Source: Acorus gramineus (Eukaryota > Streptophyta > Magnoliopsida > Acorales > Acoraceae). Taken from it: a DNA stretch of 64,000 nucleotides. Of this stretch, positions 10,574-22,879 are shown in pieces. The stretch is taken from contig CM060847.1 in the NCBI GenBank assembly GCA_030737835.1, positions 21,354,433 through 21,418,432 of the forward strand. The letters run 5' to 3'. The stretch's first letter is position 1; the number at the start of each line of letters is the position of its first letter. Below the pieces are notes generated by a model that searched no databases, was not told the origin of the DNA, and saw only the letters and a list, made by a program, of their open reading frames with translations. A program made the translations under genes and the position numbers.

Positions 10574-12253
10574 TGTGATTGTTCCGTAAGAATGTATTAT
10601 ATAGCTTCATTCCAAGAACTGAATGGAAGAAAATTAACCTCTTACCTCCAGAAAGGCTCAGAATTCATCCCCAAACCTTCTAGTGTCATACTATTTTGAC
10701 CTGGAATGATTTAAGAGGGTGAGTAGTCCCTGGAAACCAAATTTCAGAGGACATGTAAAGAGACAACTTACATTACAACATAATTCCCCTAAGGGTTATG
10801 CAGAGGGCGTCGCAATTTACCATACATCAAGGGGAACAAATAATTGGAAAAAAATTGAGAAGTAAAGGAAGAGGTTACACTTCTGGACCCAAGTCATAGA
10901 GGTTACACTTTCAAATCCTTGGCCAATCTAAAACTTTCATGATCCCTAGTTACATCGCACGGCTCCCTCCGATATGCAAATCTTTCATGCAACTTTTCAG
11001 CCAAACATTCGTGTCATGTTATCCAGCCATATTGCAACAGAGTGTGTGTGTACCAGATCATGGCAAGGTATTTGACTGAATAAATTCGCATCATCGTAGC
11101 ATATGTTGCTGCAAATGATTACCTTTGCCAAAGGACATGGTACAGGGATGTCAAACATGGATGCTCTACAGATTGCTTTCATGGGGGAGACAATAATCGG
11201 ATCCCACATCAGCTGAAATGGCCTTCTATACTGCCTTTTTCGAGCTGCAAACACCAAAAGATGCTGAGTGGTTATTGATGAATTTTAATTTTTAGAAAAT
11301 CTTCAGTCAAGCATATCCTTGGATGCTACTGCTCTAAGAAACTGAAAATAAACATGTAACTGAACCTGTCCTATAAAAAAAATATGAAAATCAAATAAAT
11401 TGAAAATGTGGTATGTATATAAAAAGAGAGAAACGTAAGCTATGCATGTGGCAGAAATGGTTCAAATTTTCTAGGGAGATTATTTTTCTCTCTTCCTCTA
11501 CCATCAAACCCACCCCCCCCCCCCCCCCACCCCCACCACCACCCCCCCCCCCACAAAAAAAAAAAAACTGGAGTAACTAGCTCCCACATAATCTTTGCAC
11601 TATGCCTTGGATTTAGTTGATTACAAAATTCGTAGGCACATTCAGGTATCTAGAAATAGTTGTCAGCAAGCATCTGGATAGAGTGCTGGTTGACATCAAG
11701 GTGTTTACATCTCCAATCCCAGGCATTCTTTAGTGTTTGTAGTTGGTGCATATCTGGATTCAACATGTTTTTGAGAAAATCTGAATTCAACATGTTAAGA
11801 GGACAGGAAAGTGTTTGTGCATCTGGACCCAGGTATCCACTTCTGTCTCAAAGTGTACATCAAGATAGTACTTTTCCAGGCTTCATCGGAGGTAGTGAGG
11901 AAGGGCTGGAGAGATACTTTGAAGAAGTCACGGACAAAAGTAGCGGGATCCAAGAATGGAAGAGGGCCTGGGAGGAGGCCTATAGTAGTCCCTGGTTCCT
12001 CTTCAAACAGGGTCTTGGGCCTCTTGGCTGATGATGTGATCGATCAGAGGAAGACAAAGGCAAGTAGTGAATTAGGTAAGATCAGGGAGAACCGGATAAT
12101 CCTAGCCTGACCCAACCATTAAGTTTGATTGATCTACATCCAACATTACATCTATGAAGATAGAAATAGAACTTCTACAAATAAAATTAATTTCTAAGAC
12201 AAGTGGAAATAAATGAAGAATAAATTATCAGTATATATGACAGGAAGAAAACA
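10574..12253. other. Stretch without a recognised gene (downstream of the DUF724 gene)
   Basis: Holds a C-rich/A-rich homopolymer block at about 11513-11567. Minus-strand ORF 10997-11257 and plus-strand ORF 11660-12031 have no family resemblance I can identify. Part of this stretch should be the 3' UTR of the DUF724-type gene that ends at 12254. Confidence 0.5.
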
Positions 12254-14182
12254 TTACCTTATTTCACCAACAATGTTTTGAAACTCGCACTTCACTCTCG
12301 ACATTGCTCCCTTCATTGTTTCAATTTCTTCTATCAGCTTGTCAATATTACAATTATTCATTTCTTGTTGGTTTAGAAGTGAGGCCTTTTTCTGGAGTAA
12401 TACTACAAACTGATCATCAACTGCAGCTAATTCTTCATCAAGGCTATCGTTTTTCTGATTTTCATCAAGGATTTGCTGTTCCAATTTATTAATTCGATCG
12501 TCAAATCCCCCACATTTATTTTTAACCTCCAACAACGCCTCTAGACAAGCTCGTTCCGGTTGGATGTCAAACCCATGCCTTTCCAGATCAGTAAGTACCT
12601 TCAGTTGATCTTCAATTTTTTCTTTGCTGTCCTCAAACTGTAGTTTATATATACCATCAACCAAAGTGGAGAAGGTTACCATTTGAGATATGGCACTCCC
12701 TTCACGATACAATTCAGGTATCTTTTCTAAAGGCTGAAAATGTGGATGTTGTGGCCTCTTATGGAATATTTCCATGGAATCAATCACTTTCCACACTGGA
12801 GAAGATTTCTCAAACGGAAGGACTACCAATGGGCATGAATCTAATGGAGCAGTTTTTTCTATTGCAGGTGATTCTTCAGAAGGAACTGCCACAATACTTG
12901 CATCCATGGAGGTGAGTTCCATTGCAACTTGAACTATTGAATGCTGAAGAGGTCCATTGTGTTTCTCACGATTCCTGTCATTTTCACTTTGAACATCCAC
13001 GTTGGGATTTCCACATGATTGAAAGTTGGAGGGACATGATGTCACATTATCAAATGCTTGACCTGTCAGGCATTGTAGCCGTTGTAAGGCATCCATTGGA
13101 GGGTTGCCTTTATCAACAATCAATTGATCATTCGCAGACTGAATATTAAGACCCTCACCCCGATTGGAATTGTCTGCATAAATGAGAGAATGATCAGAAT
13201 CTTTGTAACTAAATTTCTTAGAAACATTGTTATAACTTCATTTCCAAAGCATTACCTTCTTTGCTAGCTAATGAACAAAACTTAAGACTTGATCCTTCAT
13301 CCTTATTTTGAAACACTTGGGTCTCAGGGTAAACTACAGCGAGGACTCCAGTATTAGATGTTTTTACTTCCACATATCGCATGCTTCCTACAGCCATAAG
13401 AGTTCCACTTAGTTCATCATGCTTTCTGGATAAAGAACATTACAGAAGTTAACCAATAACAAGTACAAGAGGAAAACTTTTGGTATATACCTTCTATTCG
13501 GGCATCTGTACATTCAACACTTTTTAATGACTTCCGTGAACGTTTCTTTCTTTCTTTTTCTTCCCTATTTTGCTTCATCTAAGTCAAAAGTACGCACATG
13601 TTAAACAAACAACAATAACCATCTGATCATTATGGAGTTAAGCTGTGAGAGATGGGTGAACGCTTACAATCTCTGGTGAATCTTTGCTTCGTTGAAGTGC
13701 TGGTAGAGCGCAAATCATTGTTGTCAGTTTTTGTAGAGGAGACTCATTATCAGACTCCTCCAGCAAGACATTTGAGGGAATTTCTGCGGCTGAATATCGT
13801 CTAGATCTTCTTTTCTTTTTAACATGGATTTTTTCAGAGGGACGAGGTAGTGGGGGTGCAATGGAAGAATTTCCTCTTTCTTCCAAAATGGATGGAGCTG
13901 CAACAGCTCGTGATACCTTAAGCCAGTCGACCAATCGAGAGTTATCTTCAATTGAATAAAATTTCTTTGTCTTTTTGGAAGGCCGCATATGCTCAACTTT
14001 GGCATGAGTACCTGATGCCTTGACCCTCTTGCTTTTTGAATTTGGGGCATCAGAAAGTGACTTCATTATGGTTTCATCTTCAATATCAGTCAATAAAGAG
14101 ATCAATGGAACATCAACTTCTTTAGCGGTATTGTTTTGGCATTTTTTAGTCCCATTGACATCCTGTGGTGTGACACATATTT
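12254..14182 (-). CDS. DUF724 domain protein, 3' exons (C-terminal half)
   Basis: Four minus-strand exons: 13668-14182, 13491-13578, 13256-13425 and 12254-13173, each bounded by AG acceptors and GT donors. The last exon encodes the DUF724 block: LPFEKSSPVWKVIDSMEIFH, then a REGSAISQMVTFSTLVDGIYKLQF-like stretch and LERHGFDIQPE, followed by a heptad-rich coiled coil to the end. The stop comes where family members end, nine residues after the start of the final F-x-x-[IV] motif. The first of these exons is basic and serine-rich (VKKKRRSRR), consistent with nuclear location. The reading frame is consistent for 13256-13425 into 12254-13173. It does not carry from 13491-13578 (leaves one base) into 13256-13425 (open only if two bases precede). 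That means a one-base error or indel, or a splice I misread. Likely the same gene as the Agenet exon at 25547-26023. Molecular role unknown; Agenet proteins are chromatin/RNA-associated readers. Confidence 0.8.
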
Positions 14183-14374
14183 CTTGAAATGACCCAAAAA
14201 TTGTAAAGATGAATTTAAAATACGAGGTGAGATTTGATATCAGCAAATTAGCAATTTTTTAATCACAATTAATGTTCTCCACAAAAAACCTCAGTGACAC
14301 TGTGTTTTAGTGAAGAGTTTGTTATTTAAATAAAATGTATAGATACCAGAAATCTATGGGCAACATAAAAGTTA

Positions 14375-14932
14375 GGGTTTTTTTTGCATATATACCCCTG
14401 TTAAATCTCGATTTTGTCAAAATACCCCTTTTAAAATGGTCCGTCCAAAAATACCCCAAGAAATCCCATAAGTTGTGCATTCATACCCCTATAGTCAACA
14501 TGCGTGAGCTGTGGTCAATTTTCTCCATCAAAAAGCTATTATTACGTTAAAAAGAACTAAAAAGATCAAACCAACCTTGGTTCCATCTTCTTCTTCAACC
14601 TCTCACCCAAAATTCTCACATTTCTCAACCCCAAACCAATTTGGGATTCCCGGAGAGGGGTTTTGATGGATTGAAGAGGGGATGATGGAGAGAGAAATTC
14701 TACGGTTTCATGTGGGGTTTGGATTTTGAAGGATTAAAAGAGGGTAGTTTTGTAATTGCACACCCCATGGTTAACCAATTAACTAGGGTTGGGTGTGAGA
14801 CATTAAAATTTATGATGGAGGGGTATGGATGCACAACTTATGGGTGTTGCAGGGGTATTTTTGGACGGACCATTTTAAGCATGGTATTTTGACAAAATCG
14901 AGATTTAATAGGGGTATAAATGCAAAAAACCC
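14375..14932. mobile_element. MULE-type MITE with long terminal inverted repeats
   Basis: 558 bp, beginning GGGTTTTTT and ending AAACCC. The terminal inverted repeats extend roughly 130 bp (e.g. AAATCTCGATTTTGTCAAAA and ATGGTCCGTCCAAAAATACC in both arms). It is flanked by a perfect 9-bp TSD, TAAAAGTTA (14366-14374 and 14933-14941), the size typical of Mutator-like transposons. No transposase. It sits inside the proposed long intron of the DUF724 gene. A related end is seen near 48516. Confidence 0.88.
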
Positions 14933-15409
14933 TAAAAGTTAATTGGAAATATAGAGGAAAAGCGTAACAGCAGCACCCCAGCCAAAATAACACACACAAA
15001 CAAACAAACAAAAAACAAGGAAAAAATCACCACAAACACACATATGCAGACTGATATTATATGTAAGAAGACTCTTGTAATAGGAAGATACCATGAAATG
15101 TCTAATTTTACCATTTCTTGGATCCATACTGTCAACCAACCCATAGAATTAAAAATTCCTGCATATGAAAAACCAGAGTTTGTATGTGCAGACCATATAT
15201 CTTAAGAAAAAACCTTGTTTTTATTGCCTCTCTCTATCTTAATTTTTTGCTCTTTAATTTTGGGAGATCCCTCATCTCTACTTTTGTTCAAAGGGCTATA
15301 TTATATAAATCTCTAACTTCTATACCAAAAACTAAACCTATCACGTAGCATAAAGCTATTTTTCTCATTTCATCTTGGTGACGTTGAATGACAATTTGGC
15401 ATCACTTGA

Positions 15410-16390
15410 CGTTTTTTTTTATAAAAAAAAAACTAAATGATAGGCATCCCACCCCAATTTTATTAAATAAAATTCAATGCCCTATTCAAAATATAGCGAG
15501 AAAAGCAAAAACACCAAGCCGTGTCTCAATAGAAGAGAAATCCACTGAAACCATGTCCTGAGAATGAGACCACCACTTTTATTCCTCAAGAAAAATTTAT
15601 CCCTTTTTTTTTTGAAAAAGTGGTAGGCATCCTATTCATTACACCAAATAGGGGCCCAAATGTGAAATACAAAACGAGACCTAGACGATGCGAAATAGAA
15701 GAGGATCCTATTTGGACCTCGTCTGTCAAAAATACATTTCAATTACAAATTTTCCATGACTCACAAAAACACTCTTAACCCCTGCACAAAAGGGGGGCCA
15801 ATCCTTAATAAAAAAAGGGAGTAGAGTCCCATATGTTCTATACATAAGGAGTCCTATCCCTGTAAAGGACATGTTTACACTCAATCCATATGGCCCATGC
15901 TGTTGCGGGGACAAACCTTCGAGAGATCTTCATAATAACTCTGATCCCGTCCTCCTAAGGCTCTTCCCTGCAGCACATATGCCCTCGATGGAATCGAAGT
16001 TCACATTCATTCCCGACGCCTCCCCCATTAGTCGCCAAACCTGTCTGCCTCTAGGGAAATTTATAAACAAGTGGACCACAGACTTTTCTTATGGATTACA
16101 TAGCAGTATAGCACGCAGTTCCCGTCCCCAAGTCCAGCCCACTTGGATTTGTACATCCCTTTATACACAACACCCAACTCTCCTGCACAAAACCGACCAC
16201 GATCTTTGATAGACCACATTCTGCACATACAAGGGGCAACCTTAAAAATGAATTTGGTAGTGTGTAAGGTAATGAGACTACACCACAACTAGGACAAAGG
16301 ATTGAGAATCTTTGCCGAAGAGACACACTCACATCACCCAACTTGTTCTAGATAGTGAAGGTCAATTTAAAAAAAATGATAAAGGGTTGT
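15410..16390 (-). mobile_element. Degraded LINE fragments (3' end and zinc-binding domain)
   Basis: Minus-strand translation of 15960-16340 gives a decayed zf-RVT region: VSLRQRFSILCPSCGVV, later HLFINFPRGRQVWRLMGEAS. It is interrupted by stops and frameshifts. The 3' end is marked by a T run on + at 15604-15613 followed by GTGGTAGGCATCC, the same 3' tail type as the LINE at 97-1223 (GGTAGGCAT). A second T run with GATAGGCATCCC at 15410-15452 looks like another LINE tail immediately beside it. No clear TSD. Confidence 0.65.
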
Positions 16391-16439
16391 CCCCATGTGT
16401 TTTAATAGGAGACCACAAAAGCTAAGAGGCATTTGGGAA

Positions 16440-16517
16440 TACATACATGAACTACTTCTGTATGGAATTCTTTCTTACATACATGAACTACTTCTATATG
16501 TAATTCTTTCTTAGTGA
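16440..16517. repeat. 39-bp tandem duplication
   Basis: ACATACATGAACTACTTCT is repeated with the following 'AT.TGRAATTCTTTCTTA', two units back to back. Confidence 0.75.
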
Positions 16518-17581
16518 AGCATATTTTTAGACTAGAAACTTTTAGATAGGCACAATCAATCACATAATTGTGCTCCTCTTTATTGAGTTTACGAGTATGT
16601 AATCCAACTACTCTCAGTATAAGACAAGGAAGAGGGTTGTCCAAGCAATTTTAGAGCAATACTTTTGAGTTTGGGAATTGAGGACCCATGGACACTGGAC
16701 AACCCACAAATGTTTGGTTATATGAGTCATGATCATTGAATTCCTCTAAAATGACAGAGAATTGAACATACTCCACTTTCGCCCTCCTCCTTCCCCTAAT
16801 TTCATAAAAAAAAATTATGCATTTGTTCTATTTCATTCTGTACCCTTTCCCACGGATTATGTTAATCTAGTTGCAAACTCTTTGAAAATCTTTCACATGT
16901 GCTTAATAGTTGAACGCATTTTAAAGGAACAAGGCTCTTTTTTTCCTGATATAATAAATTTCCATGACTATTAACCTTTTAATATGAGAACGGTTTATGA
17001 TCTTCTCATTTACCCCAAGCAATTACAATCTTATGCATACACACTTCATGGAATATCTAGACATGCATACAAACACACAAGATAATGTATATGCTTATAG
17101 TATCCTTACCAACCTCCTACAAAAGTCCTCTCTCCCTATACGATTGACTGAAGGAACCTAAAAAAAAAAAAAACATGTTTGGGAAGTATGGTACACTTAA
17201 ATCAATCCACAAATATGATGGTGATCCTGATCAAACAATTGGGTTTGTGAAGAGATGTCGAGAATTAGGGTTTTTATCTAGATCTACTGACATTTGTCAC
17301 CAGTCATAAGTGGATTGGATGAGCATGGTGAAAAATAAGGTATGAATTATAGGAGACTCGTGCTAGATAATGCTAGTGGATCATAGTAAAAAAAAAACAA
17401 ACACTAACAGGATCACCACACCATGACTACAATATCTAATAAAAAGAAAGGCACTGAAGAAAAGTTTGGAGAAATCCGTTATCTTATTTCTTACCTCAGG
17501 CAATTTGCTAAAGTATGGTTGACCATAAACGACAAATATTCCACAGGAAGCATCTGTGAAGAATATGTGGGATGAAACTCT

Positions 17582-17748
17582 AGGATAGGCCTGTTGTTGG
17601 GCCTATTCCCGGAGGCCCGGGGGTTGGGGGGCAACGCCCCCCATGGGTATTTTGGTCTTTTTCTGTTTTAGGGTTTGTACATCTTGTAACTATATAAGGG
17701 ACCTTTCGGCCTCCATTACGTAATACACATTATTCCATTTATTTCTTC
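17582..17748 (+). repeat. 5' LTR of the Copia element
   Basis: Starts GGATAGGCCTGTTGTTGGGC and ends ATTTATTTCTTC; it carries a TATA-like ACTATATAAGGG. A block of about 34 bp rich in G and C (CCCGGAGGCCCGGGGG...) differs completely from the 3' LTR; the rest is almost identical. Confidence 0.85.
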
Positions 17749-17749
17749 T

Positions 17750-17762
17750 TGGTATCAGAGCC
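17750..17762 (+). promoter_or_regulatory. Primer-binding site (initiator tRNA-Met type)
   Basis: TGGTATCAGAGCC one base after the 5' LTR. Confidence 0.85.
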
Positions 17763-17861
17763 ACAAAGAAACCCTAGGGTTTCACGATTTTTTTTTTCCA
17801 TCACGGGTCGTGGTGATCTCTATTATCTTTTCCTCTCTCGGGTCGAGATTTGAGGTTCGCA

Positions 17862-20800
17862 ATGGACAAAACGCCGAAGGACCCCACGCCACTGTCGGGT
17901 GTGGAGATCAAGGACACCACCATTCCGTTAGGGCACAATTCTCATGCTCAACGGATTACCACCGTGCTTCTTGATGGACGAAATTATCCGTCCTGGTCGC
18001 GTTCTGTTCGATTATATTTGGGTAGTCGAGGTATGTCAGGCCTTCTTCTTGGCACCATTAACAAGCCAGTAGAAACCGATACGACTTTCAATCAGTGGGA
18101 GATCAACAACTGTACGGTTCTAGGTTGGCTTTTCAACTCCATGGAGACCCGGATCTACAATATGTTCATGTATCATGATACGGTCGACTCTCTATGGGCT
18201 GCGTTGAAGAAGACCTATGGTCATGCCAGGAATGACTCACGGATCTATGAGTTGTACAAGGATATTGCCCAGGCCACCCAAGGTACCCAATCAGTTACCG
18301 ATTATTTTGGATTTCTGCAGGCTCGTTGGGAGGAACTTGCCCACTATGAGCCTCTCTCGGAGTTGCCTAAGGAGGCTGCCACGATTGTGGTTGGCCGACT
18401 ACAACGCCAACAGACATATGCGTTTCTTATGGGCCTTCGATCAGAGTTCGAATCTCTTCGTGTTCAGATCTTGAATACCACACCACTTCCTTCTCTATTC
18501 GAGGCATTTGCTATTATTGAGGGTGATGAGCATCGCCGTCAGATCTCTTCCTCAGCGACCACTGGAACCCTCGGTGATCAGATGGCATTGGCGGCCACTT
18601 TTGGATATGACTCTCGCGGCCACGGGGATAGTGGTCGCGGTCGTGGTCGTGGTCGTGGACGTGGACGCGGCAATATTGTGACTTGTGGCCACTGTGGAAA
18701 AACAGGGCATGAAAAAGTCAGATGTTTTCTTCTGTACCCACACTTGATGCGATCTCGCAATGTTGGAGCTCCTTCGTCTGCCCCTCGTGCTGCTGTTGCT
18801 GATGCCTCAGTTCCGGGTGATGCCCCCTCTGCTCCATCTGGGTCCTTTGATATGCGTAATATTCAGAACCATATTGATGCTATGGTTCGGGAGAGTCTTG
18901 CCTCTCATGTCTCTCATGCTGGTCTCTCTAATGCTGGTCCAACATCCTCTGCTGCTTCTTCCTCTACCTCAGGTATCCCCTCCGCCTACCATGTTAACCA
19001 ATCAGGGTCTCCTACTTGGGTCATTGATTCAGGCGCTACAGAACACATGTCTGGTGAGTCTCGATTGTTTGTTCCCTTGACATCACCTTCTATACAGAGA
19101 GGTACGCCTTGCTGATGGCTCACTTACACCTGTCATCAGTAAGGGTACCGTTCCTTTATCTTCCTCTTTATCATTACACTCTGTGTTACATGTTCCCAAT
19201 CTTGCTCTTAACCTTCTTTCTGTTAGCCAATTGACTAAGGCTTTGAACTGTTCAGTGACTTTTTACCCTGATCATTGCGTTTTTCAGGACCTGAGTACAC
19301 GGAGGATTTTTGGCAAGGGGTATGAGAGAGATGGCCTTTACGTCTTCGGAGAACCACCCACCACGGCCCATGCTTCCATTTTGTCCACCGATCATTCGCA
19401 TAGTTTTTCTTTACAATCTCTAGATTTATGGCATGCTCGTTTAGGACATGCCAATTTTCAGCATCTATGTTCTTTATTTCCTACTTTTCGCTCTTCATGT
19501 AAGACTCATAAATTTCAATGTGCTGTGTGTGAGCTTTCTAAACATACCCGTACTAATATTTCTCGCATGAATAAAGCTTCTGGGTTGTTTGATTTGATTC
19601 ATTCTGATGTGTGGGGTCCCTCTCCTGTTACTGCTTTTGGTGGTCATAGATATTACTTGACATTCATTGATGATTTTTCTAGATATACTTGGGTTTATCT
19701 TCTTAAATCTCGGTCTGAGGTATCCTCTCAGTGTATTAATTTTTTACGCATGATTAAAACACAGTTTAACATTACTGTCAAGAGTATCAGGTCTGATAAT
19801 GGGGGGAGTATGTCTCGGATTCTTTTCGGTCTCATCTGAATGAGTTGGGAATCCTTCAACAGTTGACTTGTCCATATACACCTGAGCAGAATGGGGTGGC
19901 GGAACGTAAGAATCGTCATCTCATGAATGTGGTTCGTTGTCTCCTTCGAGGAATGAGTGTTCCAAAGTCCTATTGGAGTATGACAGTCCTCACTGCTGCC
20001 TTTTTGACTAATCGGACTCCCAGTCGTACTTTAGGAGGTCAAGTTCCCTTCCATGTTTTGTATCCTGTCGTACTCTTTTCCCCATCACTCCTCGAGTCTT
20101 CGGGTGTACTTGTTTTGTTCAGGATAGGGGGCCTTCACGCACCAAGCTTGATGATAAGTCTATACGTTGTGTTTTCCTTGGTTATTCCACCATGTCCAAA
20201 GGATATAGATGCTATGATCCTATTTCTCGGAGATTGTTCCATTCCCTTGATGTTACATTTTTTGAGGATGTGCCATATTTTTCTGACACGGTTCTGCAAC
20301 ATTCTTCTTCACCAGTTCGACCGGCATCATTTTTTCAGCCATTGCCTTTGCCACAGCCACGGTCGCCACCACCACAGTCGTTCCATCCACAGTCATCACC
20401 ACCACAGTCTCCTCTTATTGTATACACTCGTAGACCTCGACCACCTCTCTCCTGCTCACTTGTCGACATCCTCCTCGGACTCAGGTATATCCTCTTCCTT
20501 GATCACTCCATATTCTGTTTCTGATTTGCCTCCATCTGACTCTGATGTACCTATTGCTCTTCGCAAAGGTCGTCGGAGTTGTGTCACTGCTCATCCTCTT
20601 GCCCAGTTTGTTTCTTATCAGGGACTTTCAGATTCCTACAGAGCTTACCTAGCTGCTACATCGTCTATCCGTATTCCTCGTACTGTAATTGAGGCATTAC
20701 AGGATCCTCTTTGGACCGCCGCTATGACCGCAGAGATGGATGCCTTGCAGAAAAATCATACGTGGGCGTTAGTTGATCTTCCACCAGGGGAGAGAACGGT

Positions 20801-22210
20801 TGGCTGTCGATGGGTTTTCACAGTAAAATACAAGGCTGATGGGGCTGTTGAGCGCTATAAGGCACGCCTTGTTGCAAAAGGTTTCACTCAGACTCCAGGG
20901 AAGGATTTCCATGCTACATTTGCTCCTGTTGCCAAGCTGACTACTTCTCGGCTTCTTGTCTCTCTTGCTGCTTGTCACAACTGGCCTCTTCATCAGATGG
21001 ATGTGAAGAATGCTTTTCTTCATGGCGACTTGACAGAGAAAATTTATATGGATCCTCCGCCTGGTTTTCGTCTTCAGGGGGAGTATTCCGGGAAGGTCTG
21101 TCTTCTTCTCAAGTCTCTATATGGACTGAAGCAATCACCGAGAGCATGGTTTCAAAGATTCAGTGTAATCATTCTCTCTCTTGGATTCACTCGTTGTCAT
21201 GCTGATCATACTTGCTTCATTCGTCGAAGTAATGGACGGTGCACCATTGTTCTAGTTTACGTGGATGATATCATTATCACAGGAGATGATGCTGATTACA
21301 TTGTTAGAGTGAAGACTGAGCTTGGACATGCGTTTGATGTGAAGGATTTAGGTCCTCTTCGGTATTTTTTGGGGATTGAGATTGCTCGCTCACGCCATGG
21401 TATTTCACTCTCCCAGCGAAAATACACTCTTGACCTTCTTGAGGATACCGGTATGCTTGGATGTCGCCCTGCCACTTCTCCTATGGACCAGAACCATCGC
21501 CTTCATGTTGAATCAGGCGACCTTCTACCAGATCCTTCTTTGTATCAGCGTCTAGTGGGACGTTTGATTTACTTGACGAATACTAGACCTGATTTGACTT
21601 TTGCTGTCAGCGTGGTGAGTCAATTCATGCATGCCCCACGGACTTCTCACCTAGATGCTGTTTACCGGATTCTTCGATACTTGAAGTCATGCCCAGGTCT
21701 TGGCTTATTCTATGCTACTAGTGCTCAGCCTATCATTTCTTGTTACACTGATGCAGATTATGCTGGTTCACTCACTGATCGTCGATCCACCTCCGGTTTC
21801 TGTACTTTCCATGGGGACAACCTTATTTCCTGGAAAAGTAATAGAGTGTTGTCTCTCGTTCTTCTGCTGAGGCAGAATATCGTGCCATGGCCCAAGGCAC
21901 ATGTGAGATCATTTGGTTGCGCTCTCTTTTGACAGAGTTGGGATTCCCTGTAGCTGGTTCATCTACTTTGTTTTGTGATAACCGATCTGCCATTATGCTT
22001 GCCTCAGACTCAGTTCTTCATGAGCGGACCAAACACATTGAGGTTGACATTCACTTTCTTCGAGAGAAAGTACAGTCAGGCGCCATTGACACAGCATTTG
22101 TCTCTTCCAATGAGCAACTTGCTGATATGTTCACCAAGTCCGTTGGTCCCTCTGTTCTTCGTTCTAGCTTGATCAAGTTGGGCTTGATTGATATCTTCGC
22201 TCCAACTTGA
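17862..22210 (+). pseudogene. Copia gag-pol polyprotein, broken by five frameshifts
   Basis: Begins at ATG 17862. Gag with DGRNYPSWSRSVRLYL, an RG-repeat tract and a CCHC zinc knuckle (CGHCGKTGHEKVRC, about 18690). Protease with active-site WVIDSGATEHM near 19017. GAG-pre-integrase and integrase with LIHSDVWGP, the SDNGG motif and TPEQNGVAERKN. Reverse transcriptase with CRWVFTVKYKADG, QMDVKNAFLHGDL, GLKQSPRAWFQRF and YVDDIIITGDD. RNase H with SCYTDADYAGS and the C-terminal HIEVDIHFLREKV. Frame changes occur near 19100, 19803 (G run), 20068, 20450 and 21845; otherwise the frames are open. The pattern of few indels and no scattered stops suggests a fairly young copy, or base-calling indels. 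Confidence 0.9.
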
Positions 22211-22220
22211 GGGGGAGTAA

Positions 22221-22376
22221 TTGGATAGGCCTGTTGTTGGGCCTATTCAGTCTCGCCCGGGAATTTTTGTCATGGGTATTTTGGTCTTTTTTTTTTTAGG
22301 GTTTGTATATCTTGTAACTATATAAGGGATCTTTCGGCCTCCATTACGTAATACACATTATTCCATTTATTTCTTC
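22221..22376 (+). repeat. 3' LTR of the Copia element
   Basis: Starts TTGGATAGGCCTG after the polypurine tract and ends TTTATTTCTTC. In place of the GC-rich block of the 5' LTR it has CAGTCTCGCCCGGGAATTTT. Confidence 0.85.
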
Positions 22377-22879
22377 TGGATGAAACTCTAGGATGTCTCT
22401 AAGAAATGTGGATCCACCTTACCCATTCCTCAAAAAAGAAAATTTTGCTTATCTTCCCAATATTCTAGAACAGTCGCATAGAACAAACTCCTTCTCTGTG
22501 AATAAGAGACCTTCCATCTACCGGACCAACTTTCTCCACCAGCAGTTCCCTCCGCCTGCATTAGATGCTATTGAAACTAAAGGGCACGTCCACATGCTTG
22601 GCCAACATAGGTCATCTTTTTTGTAAAAGGTGTTATAACTTTGCTGAAGAACTTTCTTCCGTCTTTGGTGAGTATCCCGTGATTCCACTATTTGGTTTCA
22701 CTTATTGTTCCTTCTTCCTTGTGTGGGAACTTTCCAACAAGTATCCCATCCAAAACCTCACTCTTTGCCCCATTTTCCTTCTTTTTTACTGAAACGTAGG
22801 CATCGCCCTCATTTTATTAAAGGGGAACTCTCTGCCCAATTGGACCAGACTATGAATTACACTCAACCAAGTGGCCATC

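Larger units (their letters stand above)
17582..22376 (+). mobile_element. Near-complete Copia LTR retrotransposon
   Basis: Short LTRs (about 17582-17748 and 22221-22376), a tRNA-Met type primer-binding site TGGTATCAGAGCC at 17750-17762, the gag-pol region 17862-22210, and a polypurine tract GAGGGGGAGTAA at 22209-22220 directly before the 3' LTR. Domain order gag, protease, integrase, reverse transcriptase, RNase H defines Copia. It lies opposite to the DUF724-type gene, inside copy A of a tandem duplication. Flanking direct repeat is GGATGAAACTCTAGGAT, far longer than the usual 5 bp. Confidence 0.92.

Noticed and set aside
10997..11257. Minus ORF with splice-like borders (CAG acceptor at about 11246), considered as a last exon of the DUF724 gene
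   Set aside because: The DUF724 frame already ends in a stop at the normal family length, and the phase does not fit.
11660..12031. 123-codon plus ORF
   Set aside because: No family resemblance; both strands of the stretch were read without a recognisable domain.
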